Assembly: GCF_006757745.1 (NCBI RefSeq)
Contig: NZ_AP019740.1
Span: 806,001 to 870,000 of the forward strand
DNA length: 64,000 nt
Direction: 5' to 3'
Origin: Acinetobacter radioresistens DSM 6976 = NBRC 102413 = CIP 103788
GTDB taxonomy: Bacteria > Pseudomonadota > Gammaproteobacteria > Pseudomonadales > Moraxellaceae
The notes beneath the pieces were generated by a model. The model made no database searches and was not told where the DNA came from. It saw nothing but the letters and a program-made list of their open reading frames with translations. The position numbers and the translations under genes are program-made. Shown one piece after another: positions 38,101 through 44,792 of the stretch (within the stretch, counting starts at the first letter, position 1; each line of letters begins with the position of its first letter).

Positions 38101-39936
38101 GAATATGCCGATCTATTAAAGAAATTAGCTCATTTGAAAGATCTAACTGAGGATTTTGACAGAGTTAAATTGGCCAGTATTAAATTGAGCCAAACAAATG
38201 CTGTGATTCTTAGTAAAGATATTCTAGAGATTCCTTACGCCCAAGAAATTGAGGATCCTATATTACGTAACACATTGGTCGAGGCTTGGGAATGGAAGCG
38301 TCTTGAGACTTTTGTAATGACTATTAGTAATACAAGTCGAATTGAAAACTTGTATGAGCGTCGTCGTATTCACGAGAAGAATCTGTCTCAGAATTACGCT
38401 CAATTGGCAGCAAACAAGACGTGGTTGGCATTAAAGGAAAATGCCTCAGATAAAATTTTAGTTGCATTACAGCGCTATAAAATTGCTGTACAACACTATG
38501 GAAAAGGGACAGGCAAGAACGCTCCACGTTATAGAAAAGATGCTCAAGCGGCCCTTAAAGAGGCAACAGCAGCTATTCCTTGCTGGGTCATGTCACATCT
38601 TCAGGTTTCTGAATCTATGCCTGCTGAATTAGGTCTCTTTGATTTAGTGATTGTAGATGAGGCGTCACAATCATCAATTGACGTATTACCTGTTTTAATG
38701 CGTGCTAAAAAATTATTAGTTGTAGGGGATAATAAACAGGTTTCTCCAAGTAATGTCGGTCTAGCAAGTGCTCAAATTGATGTATTAAGAAATCGTTATC
38801 TACATGGTCAGCCACATGCTGCATATTTAACACCAGATATGTCTTTATACGACATGGCTTCTTCTATCTATGAGTCAAGCGTGATGCTTCTAGAGCATTT
38901 CCGCTGTCATCCTGCGATCATTAGTTACAGTAATAAAAACTTTTATGGTAACCGTATTAAGCCAATGCGATTATCGAAGAAATCTGAGCAGTTAAGCCCA
39001 GCCTTAGTCGCAATTTATACACCGCAGGGGTATAGAGAATCTAAAAACAGCAAACATATTAATCGAATAGAAGCGAAAGCAATTATTGAGGAAATGAAGC
39101 TTCTTCTTAAAGATGAACGATATGCGAATAGATCAATTGGCGTGATCTCATTATTGGGGCCAGCACAGGCTGAGTTCATTCAATCAGAAGCTTTGAATGA
39201 ATTTGGTGCAGGGGCTCTTACCCAAGTTCAATTTGCTTGTGGGGATGCCTCAGCATTCCAAGGTGCAGAAAGAGATATTATTTTCCTATCTATGGTAGCA
39301 GATCCTCAGAATTGTCATGCTTTGAGTAGATCCGATCATGAACAGAGATTTAACGTGGCTGCAAGCCGTGCTCGTGAACGGATGTATCTTGTCCACTCCG
39401 TGAGTGGTGATCATATATCACCAAAAGATTTAAGGCTGAATTTACTCAATCATTTTTATGATTTGCAAGAGGATCAAAAAGCATCATTTGAAGCAAAATT
39501 AGAGTTATGTGAATCAGAGTTTGAAAAATCTGTATTCATGGTATTACATAAAATGGGATACACAGTTACTCCACAGGTCAAGGTTGGAAGCTATCGAATT
39601 GATTTAGTGGTTGAATCGGATGGAGATCAGCGTTTAGCAGTTGAGTGTGATGGTGATAGCTATCATGGGCCAGAACAATGGCATGATGATATGATTCGTC
39701 AACGTGCTTTAGAACGTGCAGGATGGACATTCTGGAGATGCTTTGCATCGAGTTGGTCAATTGAACGTGAAAATATGGTTCAGTCTTTGATTGAGAAACT
39801 CAATGCAATGAGTATTAAACCTACGAATCATGCTAGTAGTTTAATTCAAGATGTAGAGCAAAGAGTTTGGGTAAATAAAGAACCTGAAGAGAATGTAATT
39901 CAAAAAGTTCAGCAAGATCTTTTTATATTGAATTAG
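35191..39936 (+). CDS. SF1 helicase fused to Vsr-like (MTES_1575) nuclease, putative defence protein
   Basis: The 1581-residue protein has five recognisable parts. Residues 1-52 resemble a winged helix (LTGREIAKILGVEKKEVNSFL). Residues about 55-450 are of unknown fold. Walker A GPPGTGKT is at 468-475, followed by a helical insertion to about 1090. The second RecA half carries DEAS from 1156, VGDNKQVSP, EHFRCHP, AFQGAERDIIFLS and the VAASRARERMYLV motif VI of UPF1-like SF1 helicases. Residues about 1443-1540 form a PD-(D/E)XK nuclease: Glu in ESEFEKSVF, Asp in SYRIDLVVE, ECDGDSYHG, and RQRALERAGWTFWRCF. Helicase-Vsr fusions of this type occur in anti-phage systems such as Hhe. It is one gene with no methyltransferase beside it. 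The defence role is inference. Confidence 0.85.
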   Translation: MKDVIANILHTQPNLTGREIAKILGVEKKEVNSFLDKNQEYFFKDDNFRWSIISSISEIEVPKKVENLIMQHEHEISNFAKNRLIQLLDYVSHQAEDTQKIQYEINGNRFYSYDLKKLRGLKILNDSDWWFQIERLQLQSMPIPSKQLSLHIHVETEKVPTFNYASLNKLVSFKRVDHLRLAYFLVANDLITKIGIIQKLFKEFENYRNNWELWKQDNDEIKKSIIVYDKLFSWNTAINLGGTGDGEEIVAGFGLVDWVLPTTQKSYSYPLITIPLEMEIEKNGLIRVGAKDTRANIEMDAILLEDDIPTSGQVKLALKENLDNGRSLALFEGETYSDLVEAFVANIFSRGTIVEAENRAIPSKNLTVTLTSVLFSRPKRNSILSDDIELLKTRLNDPSVIIPEQPLSLVTELSNNINKKETYSFRGRSGTEGFGSKVEELYFPLPYNKEQITIVQNLLTSSGVVVQGPPGTGKTHSIANIICHYLANGKKVLVTAQQSHVLKTVHEKIPDELKPLVVSRIGSSKESKNQLESSIDLIVQKITQMNVGEVQRTIEVLKQQVDHNHHEMALIDREIYNFAEKHYQNIEVDGNKKLPMDIVKTVLESRASYEWFTDQLTLENKDQFPFSQIELIQLRDSRKKIGTDLPFINYGSLPVPERLLDSTSLKKLSEFLKEKDEIEEFLKKNDKHSFKEITSEVEINELRDWLKIYLEDLNLVLDHAEPWLLSYFKKINSEDKGMELDIYTNLIQEVQPLVEYRKSLLTDPIELNFEIQPNSKEYQAVQRAVDIGKPFNWYHFGTAELQELFKSIKVSGKYPDTSDEWKRVKEYIDRRQTLNVFMSKWNSIAAQLDIPLIELNNRGIDEILKEFTQLIIRTQKCLDLKNKYLDVFSANYLKVFSRAKSFDFYGLPKNIDDLIQLLGQKLKIFNLEVYQQQLADQILYLSEFDNKISNQLKKIVSQVDSDSLYENELREYADLLKKLAHLKDLTEDFDRVKLASIKLSQTNAVILSKDILEIPYAQEIEDPILRNTLVEAWEWKRLETFVMTISNTSRIENLYERRRIHEKNLSQNYAQLAANKTWLALKENASDKILVALQRYKIAVQHYGKGTGKNAPRYRKDAQAALKEATAAIPCWVMSHLQVSESMPAELGLFDLVIVDEASQSSIDVLPVLMRAKKLLVVGDNKQVSPSNVGLASAQIDVLRNRYLHGQPHAAYLTPDMSLYDMASSIYESSVMLLEHFRCHPAIISYSNKNFYGNRIKPMRLSKKSEQLSPALVAIYTPQGYRESKNSKHINRIEAKAIIEEMKLLLKDERYANRSIGVISLLGPAQAEFIQSEALNEFGAGALTQVQFACGDASAFQGAERDIIFLSMVADPQNCHALSRSDHEQRFNVAASRARERMYLVHSVSGDHISPKDLRLNLLNHFYDLQEDQKASFEAKLELCESEFEKSVFMVLHKMGYTVTPQVKVGSYRIDLVVESDGDQRLAVECDGDSYHGPEQWHDDMIRQRALERAGWTFWRCFASSWSIERENMVQSLIEKLNAMSIKPTNHASSLIQDVEQRVWVNKEPEENVIQKVQQDLFILN

Positions 39937-40395
39937 TTTATAAGGGTAATCCCCTTATTTTATTAAGTTAATGAGTAGGAAAATCAAAGTTCTTATCATT
40001 GTTTATAATAGGGTAGTTGCCATCAACTGCTTTACAGGACTGCTCACGATTGAAAAAAATATTTTAAAGCTTTTTATTGATGGTATTGTTTGATCTTATT
40101 CTATTTGTTCTAGCTCAGATTTGAGCTAGAACAAATAATTAACTATTTTTTTTACCAACTATCAATAGTATCAGCTAAATGCTGCATCATCTCTCTTCCG
40201 TCATTTAACCAGCTTGCGTGGTTATAAGGTGCTCGTGATATATCTCCATCTACATGGACTAACTGTATCAATTCCTGCTGCACTTCTGCTTATTTGGATA
40301 GATGGCTATTCAACGCAACTTTATTTAATTTTACAAACTCTCTTCGTCTTTACTGGGCTAAACTCAATATAAAATATTTATCCATAGTAAGAATG
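39937..40395. other. Gap holding an integrase remnant
   Basis: The 459 bases between the helicase gene and the HAD gene contain the integrase remnant (40152-40319) and otherwise AT-rich sequence with no gene seen. Confidence 0.6.
40152..40319 (-). pseudogene. 3' remnant of a second P4-type integrase
   Basis: Translated on the minus strand, this stretch matches the last 40 residues of the intact integrase at 41016: LVHVDGDISRAPYNHASW against LAHVDGDMSRASYNHASW, then MMQHLADTID and a stop codon. DNA similarity extends to about 40319 and then ends. The rest of the gene is missing. It is therefore a diverged second copy, not a recent duplicate, left by another element or a past recombination. 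Confidence 0.88.
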
Positions 40396-40998
40396 ATGAA
40401 TCACTTTCCTAAAGTTATTGTGATTGATGCTTTTGGGACACTTGTCAAAATTGGTGAGAGCCGATCCCCATATCGTAAGTTGATGAAGTGGCTAAAAGCT
40501 AATGGTAGAAAACCAAGTGCACAAGATGCAAAGATCATCATGTCAAATCCTGTTGATGTTGCACAATTAGCGATGAAGTTCGGAGTAGAACTACCAGGGC
40601 AACTTTTGAGGGAGATCAACAATGATCTTCAGCTTGAATTAAGCACAATTCAACTGTATGAAGATACAATGCCTACGCTGCAAATTTTAAAAGAAAGAGG
40701 TTTTAAAATTGCGCTTTGTTCCAACTTGGCGATGCCTTATGGTGAACAACTTAGAAAACTACTCCCTGATTTTCTTGATGCTGTTGTATTTAGTTATGAG
40801 GTTGGAGCCATAAAGCCTGAACATCAAATTTATAAGGTGATTCAGGCACATTTTGGCTGTGATTTTCCAGAAATGCTCTTTATTGGAGATCATCCCATTT
40901 TGGATGTTGAAACACCTATTTCCTTAGGGATGAAGGCAAGGCTCATTGAACGTCATAAAAACCAAAGACTGTTAGATGTCATGGGTGATTTAATCTAA
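40396..40998 (+). CDS. HAD-superfamily hydrolase
   Basis: The 200-residue protein has HAD motif I as IDAFGTL, with Phe where most phosphatases have the second Asp. This is like the DAYGTL of haloacid dehalogenase-type members. Motif II is CSN, the motif III lysine is in GAIKPEHQIY, and motif IV is FIGDHPILDVE. A phosphatase or dehalogenase activity is possible; the substrate is unknown. The start at 40396 was chosen because motif I should lie near the N-terminus; the frame is open from 40294. It lies between the integrase remnant and the intact integrase, so it may have arrived with one of them. Confidence 0.82.
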   Translation: MNHFPKVIVIDAFGTLVKIGESRSPYRKLMKWLKANGRKPSAQDAKIIMSNPVDVAQLAMKFGVELPGQLLREINNDLQLELSTIQLYEDTMPTLQILKERGFKIALCSNLAMPYGEQLRKLLPDFLDAVVFSYEVGAIKPEHQIYKVIQAHFGCDFPEMLFIGDHPILDVETPISLGMKARLIERHKNQRLLDVMGDLI

Positions 40999-41015
40999 CA
41001 GTATTATTTTTGATG

Positions 41016-42233
41016 TCATTCATGCCAATGATCAATAGTATCAGCTAAATGCTGCATCATCTGTCTTCGATCTTTTAACCAACTTGCATGGTTGTAAGAA
41101 GCTCGGGACATGTCACCATCTACATGGGCTAACTGTAATTCAATCCAGTCCTTACTGTAATTCTGTTCGTTTAAATAGGTGGATGCAGTTGCACGGAAGT
41201 CATGCATGGTAATATGGCCTAGACCCATGTTAACGAGTGCTTCATTGAGTGTATTTTTCCCCAACATTGATATGCCATCATCCCCAGGGAATAAGTAAAT
41301 ACTGTCAGGGTAAAGCTGTAACTGCTCTTTTATAATTTCTAGCATTTGTGTAGATAAAGGTACAACATGCGTCCTATTCTTCTTCATATTCCTTTTACCA
41401 TCCTTAATCTGTGCATTTGATACACGAGGAATAGTTAAGGTCGCATCTTTTAGATTAACAAAAGACTTTTTAGCCCTGCGTATTTCTATCGTACGTAGCA
41501 TACTGTATAAGGCAGTCCTTAAAGCATTCTGTGTGCCAGTAGTTCCACCATATTGATTGATCAAAGCCAGAATCACTTTCTTATCTTTTTCTTCTAAAGG
41601 GGTAGCGTGATTAACAGGAGGACGTCTGATATAGCTGCGTAGCGCAATTGTAGGATCATTGATTATCTTCAGTGTGATAATTGCGTATTGCATGACTTCA
41701 GCGCAGATTTGTCTTACATAGATTGCTTTAACTTCACCAGTACCTCTTTTGCTTTTGCGAATTCGTGTAATGGTATTATCCAAAATCACTCGAATATCAT
41801 TTGAATTCACTTCTTTGATTGGCTTATTGCCAATGACGGGATAGATATCTTTTTTAAAGTATCTCAGCCTGTTTTCATACCATTCTTGTGAGTGAGTGTC
41901 CTTGTACTTTTCTAAATATTCATTCGAGATACTTTTAAAAGTATGCTGTATTGCATCCAATGCGGAATCAAGCGCTTTCTTTTGCTCTGTTACAGGGTCG
42001 AGATTTTGAGCTAAAAGACTACGATACTCACGTGTCTTATCACGAGCGTAAGATAAGCTAATCTCTGGGTAGGCACCAATCGTTAACATTTTGGGGATGT
42101 TTAAATAACGGTAGCGGTAACGCCAGAATTTTCTTCCTGATGTTCTTACTTCAATGCATAGCCCAAAATGGTCTGCAACACGATACATTTTATCTTTGGC
42201 TTTTAATTGCTTGATTTGAAAATCATTTAACAT
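41016..42233 (-). CDS. P4-type tyrosine integrase of the element
   Basis: The 405-residue recombinase has the N-terminal DUF4102 arm-binding domain (ADHFGLCIEVRTSGRKFWRYRYR), the core-binding SAM-like domain, and the catalytic domain. There, Arg is in YSMLRTIEIR, His-x-x-Arg in MHDFRATAS, and the nucleophile region is ASYNHASW. It reads inward from attR, whose core is 170 bases from its start codon, the usual P4-type arrangement. It should catalyse integration at the groEL 3' end. Confidence 0.95.
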   Translation of the reverse strand: MLNDFQIKQLKAKDKMYRVADHFGLCIEVRTSGRKFWRYRYRYLNIPKMLTIGAYPEISLSYARDKTREYRSLLAQNLDPVTEQKKALDSALDAIQHTFKSISNEYLEKYKDTHSQEWYENRLRYFKKDIYPVIGNKPIKEVNSNDIRVILDNTITRIRKSKRGTGEVKAIYVRQICAEVMQYAIITLKIINDPTIALRSYIRRPPVNHATPLEEKDKKVILALINQYGGTTGTQNALRTALYSMLRTIEIRRAKKSFVNLKDATLTIPRVSNAQIKDGKRNMKKNRTHVVPLSTQMLEIIKEQLQLYPDSIYLFPGDDGISMLGKNTLNEALVNMGLGHITMHDFRATASTYLNEQNYSKDWIELQLAHVDGDMSRASYNHASWLKDRRQMMQHLADTIDHWHE

Positions 42234-42239
42234 GAGGAT

Positions 42240-42287
42240 GTGAGTAAGACCTTATAATTGATTTCGTTACTCACAAGGTTACTCACA
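42240..42287. promoter_or_regulatory. TTACTCACA motifs, right arm (candidate integrase sites)
   Basis: TTACTCACA at 42267 and 42279 repeats the 12-base spacing of the left arm, and an inverted GTGAGTAA lies at 42240-42247 next to the integrase start. They may also let the integrase repress its own promoter. Confidence 0.65.
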
Positions 42288-42403
42288 GATTTTAGTAATG
42301 TCACGTGTACTAAGGTGACGCGTGGTAATTCCGGAACATTATTAAAAACAATTGGTTAAGTATCATGGTAATGCAAGGTTATACGTGCGGACATGGTTGT
42401 GAA

Positions 42404-42418
42404 GCATGATGTAATCTG
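42404..42418. other. attR core
   Basis: This is the exact second copy of GCATGATGTAATCTG. Bases to its right (TCCAAGC onward to the GGTCGC terminator) should be the original sequence downstream of groEL. Confidence 0.85.
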
Positions 42419-43046
42419 TCCAAGCTTTATTTAAGCCATTGATATTTCATATATGGATATGGCTTGAATATATTTATCGCTTCACTACAAAAGTTTTCTT
42501 GATATAGTGGAGTGAATAAAAAAGGTCGCTTTGTGCGACCTTTTTTATTTCCTGAAATATTTACTCTATGAATCGTTAGTTAAAACAGAGAGGCTTACCT
42601 GAAAAATATTTAATTTAAGAGTTCAGTCCTATGGTTTATTCCTATTGCTAAAAAATTTTTAATATATAAAATTTTAGAAAAATAATTAAATTTGGAAAAA
42701 AATACCATAGAGATAATTTAAAAAATTATTGCGAAATTAAGCTCATTTTAGAGAAAGATTTTAAAAATAATTAAAACCCTTATAAATAGTAAGGGTATAA
42801 GCTAAATATAAAGAAATAGTCCAAGATACCTAGATTTAAGTTTTTTATAAAAGTGTAATGTGTTGCCAGTGTAACTATTTAATTGAATTATAAAATAATT
42901 AGCTGGATATAGATTTAAATTTTTCATTTTTTAAAATTAGTTTGTCTCAAAGCAAATATCCTGGTTATTTTAGAAAAAGCAGATTTTTTACTAGATTTTC
43001 TCTATGAGAATAGATTTTCAGGTTTGCGAAAGCGAGAAAGAGTGGT
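42419..43046. other. AT-rich intergenic region right of attR
   Basis: About 630 bases containing the displaced groEL terminator and otherwise very AT-rich sequence. No gene or RNA was recognised. Confidence 0.55.
42518..42546. terminator. Native groEL terminator, displaced by the element
   Basis: GGTCGC/GCGACC stem with loop TTTGT, flanked by A and T runs. No gene ends just before it on the plus strand; it belongs to groEL, now 17 kb away. Confidence 0.8.
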
Positions 43047-43238
43047 ATGCATAATTTTAAATTAAAAGGTGCACCGGGCTCCAAATCAGGTGACCAGCTT
43101 TATCGAGAGTTCAAGCAATTTGAACAGGATATTCTAATTGAAGATAGACGAGCTGCTGAATTTCAAAAAAAGATGATTTTAATTATTTTAGGACTATGTA
43201 TAGGGTTGTTCATTGCTACTTTAACAATGTTTCTATAG
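43047..43238 (+). CDS. Small single-pass membrane protein, unknown
   Basis: The 63-residue protein has a charged cytoplasmic N-terminal part (residues 1-42, GAPGSKSGDQLYREFKQFEQ) and one hydrophobic helix (about 43-63). It is probably a small inner-membrane protein. No family was recognised. The ribosome binding site is an imperfect GAGTGG. Confidence rests on the clean topology. Confidence 0.6.
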   Translation: MHNFKLKGAPGSKSGDQLYREFKQFEQDILIEDRRAAEFQKKMILIILGLCIGLFIATLTMFL

Positions 43239-43439
43239 AACCTATAGGGTAAAAATCGGTTGATAAAAAATATAATGTTCTTCCATATTATAAACTAAAT
43301 CAGTATAGAACTTTTTGTAACGAGCTTATCGGTTATCAGAAGGGTATAAAAATTGGCGAGTGCCCAAAAACAGACTCGCTTAATGGGGTAAAATATATTA
43401 AAAACAGTTCATGCTCTTAATTAATATAGCAGGTAAGCA

Positions 43440-44417
43440 GTGAAAATATTTAAAACACTCATCAGTTTGGTTAGTTTTACAGTGCTTTCTTCAACTGGCA
43501 TGGCTTCAACAGCTACACCAACTGAACAGGTGCCGGGTTATTATCATCAGCAGTGGGGTAAATATACAGTTACCGCTTTACTGGATGGCACCAATTATAT
43601 GTCACCTAGTCTATTTAAAACGCTAAATAATTCTCAGGTAAAACATATTCAGCAGATTTTAAAAAAATACCATAATGATCAGCAACAGGGTGTACAAACA
43701 TCGGTAAATGCTTTTCTAATTAATACTGGAACAGCGCTAGTTTTAGTAGATAGTGGTGCTGCTAGCTGTTTTGGTCCCCATCTCGGTTCAGTGAGCAGTA
43801 ATCTGGTCAAGGCAGGCTATCGGCTTGAGGACGTGAATGTAGTGTTACTGACGCATTTACATCCTGACCATGTCTGCGGTTTAACTAAAGAGGGCCAAAA
43901 AGTTTTTCCAAACGCTAAAGTCTATGCTCATGAACGTGAAGTAAATTACTGGTTAGGTCAGACACCAGTAAATTTGTCTAAAGAACAACTGGAAAATTAT
44001 CAGTCAACCCGCAACAAAATTCAGGACGCGATAGCACCTTATCAACAAGATAAACAATTTATAACTTTTAAAGAGGGGCAATCGATTGCTGGCCTTCAGG
44101 TGATGGATACACGTGGCCATACACCCGGCCACCACAGTTTTGTGCTGGAGCAGAATAAAGATAAAATGGTTTTTATTGGAGATACAGTGCATTCGCACAG
44201 TGTGCAGTTTGAAGCGCCGCGTACTGCTATTGAGTATGATATCCAGCCAGATGAGGCTGTAAAAACCCGACTTAAACTGTTCAGTAAAATTGCAGATGAA
44301 GGTAGCTGGGTGGCTGCACCACATTTACCTTTTCCGGGTATTGGACATATTTCTAAGGTTGCCAATGAACAGTATCTCTGGATACCTGTCTATTTTAATA
44401 ATGTCTTGCAAAAATAA
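43440..44417 (+). CDS. Periplasmic MBL-fold metallo-hydrolase
   Basis: A signal peptide (residues 1-22, cut after MAS) precedes a metallo-beta-lactamase fold. The zinc motif reads THLHPDH, with further ligands in TRGHTPGHHS, IGDTVHSHS and APHLPFPG. The start is GTG after AGGTAA. Enzymes of this group include lactonases and other hydrolases; this is not a recognised carbapenemase. A terminator follows the gene. Confidence 0.88.
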   Translation: MKIFKTLISLVSFTVLSSTGMASTATPTEQVPGYYHQQWGKYTVTALLDGTNYMSPSLFKTLNNSQVKHIQQILKKYHNDQQQGVQTSVNAFLINTGTALVLVDSGAASCFGPHLGSVSSNLVKAGYRLEDVNVVLLTHLHPDHVCGLTKEGQKVFPNAKVYAHEREVNYWLGQTPVNLSKEQLENYQSTRNKIQDAIAPYQQDKQFITFKEGQSIAGLQVMDTRGHTPGHHSFVLEQNKDKMVFIGDTVHSHSVQFEAPRTAIEYDIQPDEAVKTRLKLFSKIADEGSWVAAPHLPFPGIGHISKVANEQYLWIPVYFNNVLQK

Positions 44418-44425
44418 TTTCTAAT

Positions 44426-44453
44426 AAATGGCTTCATGTGAAGCCATTTTTAA
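44426..44453 (+). terminator. Terminator of the MBL-fold hydrolase gene
   Basis: AAATGGCTTC/GAAGCCATTT stem around ATGT, then a T-rich tail. Confidence 0.88.
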
Positions 44454-44558
44454 TTTTTATTACCTTGTAAATTGGCAAGGTCGTTATATCCAAAATTTCG
44501 CTAATTTTATTTTCATAATGATCTCTTAAATAACTATTCTAATGAGCAGCAGCTCAGA

Positions 44559-44633
44559 CTAAGAAAATGGTTTATAAGCCCCAATAACTTCAATTACATC
44601 TATAGTAATAGTGTTTAAACCACTTTTCTTCAT
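44559..44633 (-). CDS. Possible 24-residue small protein
   Basis: An ATG at 44633 follows GAGGAGAGA at ideal spacing, one of the best ribosome binding sites in the window. The frame encodes 24 residues, beginning MKKSGLNTITIDVIEV and ending in a short GAYKPFS tail before TAG. The composition looks like a short amphipathic peptide. No homologue is known to me. It lies divergent to the RND pump gene. Confidence 0.5.
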   Translation of the reverse strand: MKKSGLNTITIDVIEVIGAYKPFS

Positions 44634-44792
44634 ATTCTCTCCTCATCTATTAGATTATATAAATTTATGTAAATGCGTAAGAATAATGAATTTTCGTCAT
44701 ACCTGTTCAATGTTATAACTTTAATCTGCCAGACTGTGGTACGCCATATTCTTTTTTCGTTCACTCTAGCCGAGCAGGTGGCCTGAACATTT

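Larger units (their letters stand above)
44418..44792. other. Gap between MBL hydrolase and RND pump genes
   Basis: The 375 bases contain the hydrolase terminator, the 24-codon mini-ORF on the minus strand and the RND promoter region. No remnant of a membrane fusion protein gene could be read before the pump. Confidence 0.55.

Noticed and set aside
25496..42549. GCGACCTTTTTTATT shared at 25496 and 42535 as possible att cores
   Set aside because: It is part of the GGTCGC-type terminator common in this genome (also after pckG). The GCATGATGTAATCTG repeat at the groEL stop fits integrase logic better.
43440..44417. MBL-fold protein as a carbapenemase
   Set aside because: The THLHPDH zinc motif and overall sequence fit the broad hydrolase/lactonase group; no class B beta-lactamase signature was seen.
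44559..44633. Idea that the 24-residue peptide is PqqA, given its size and the nearby MBL-fold gene
   Set aside because: It lacks the Glu-x3-Tyr motif of PqqA, and no pqqC, pqqD or pqqE gene is present.
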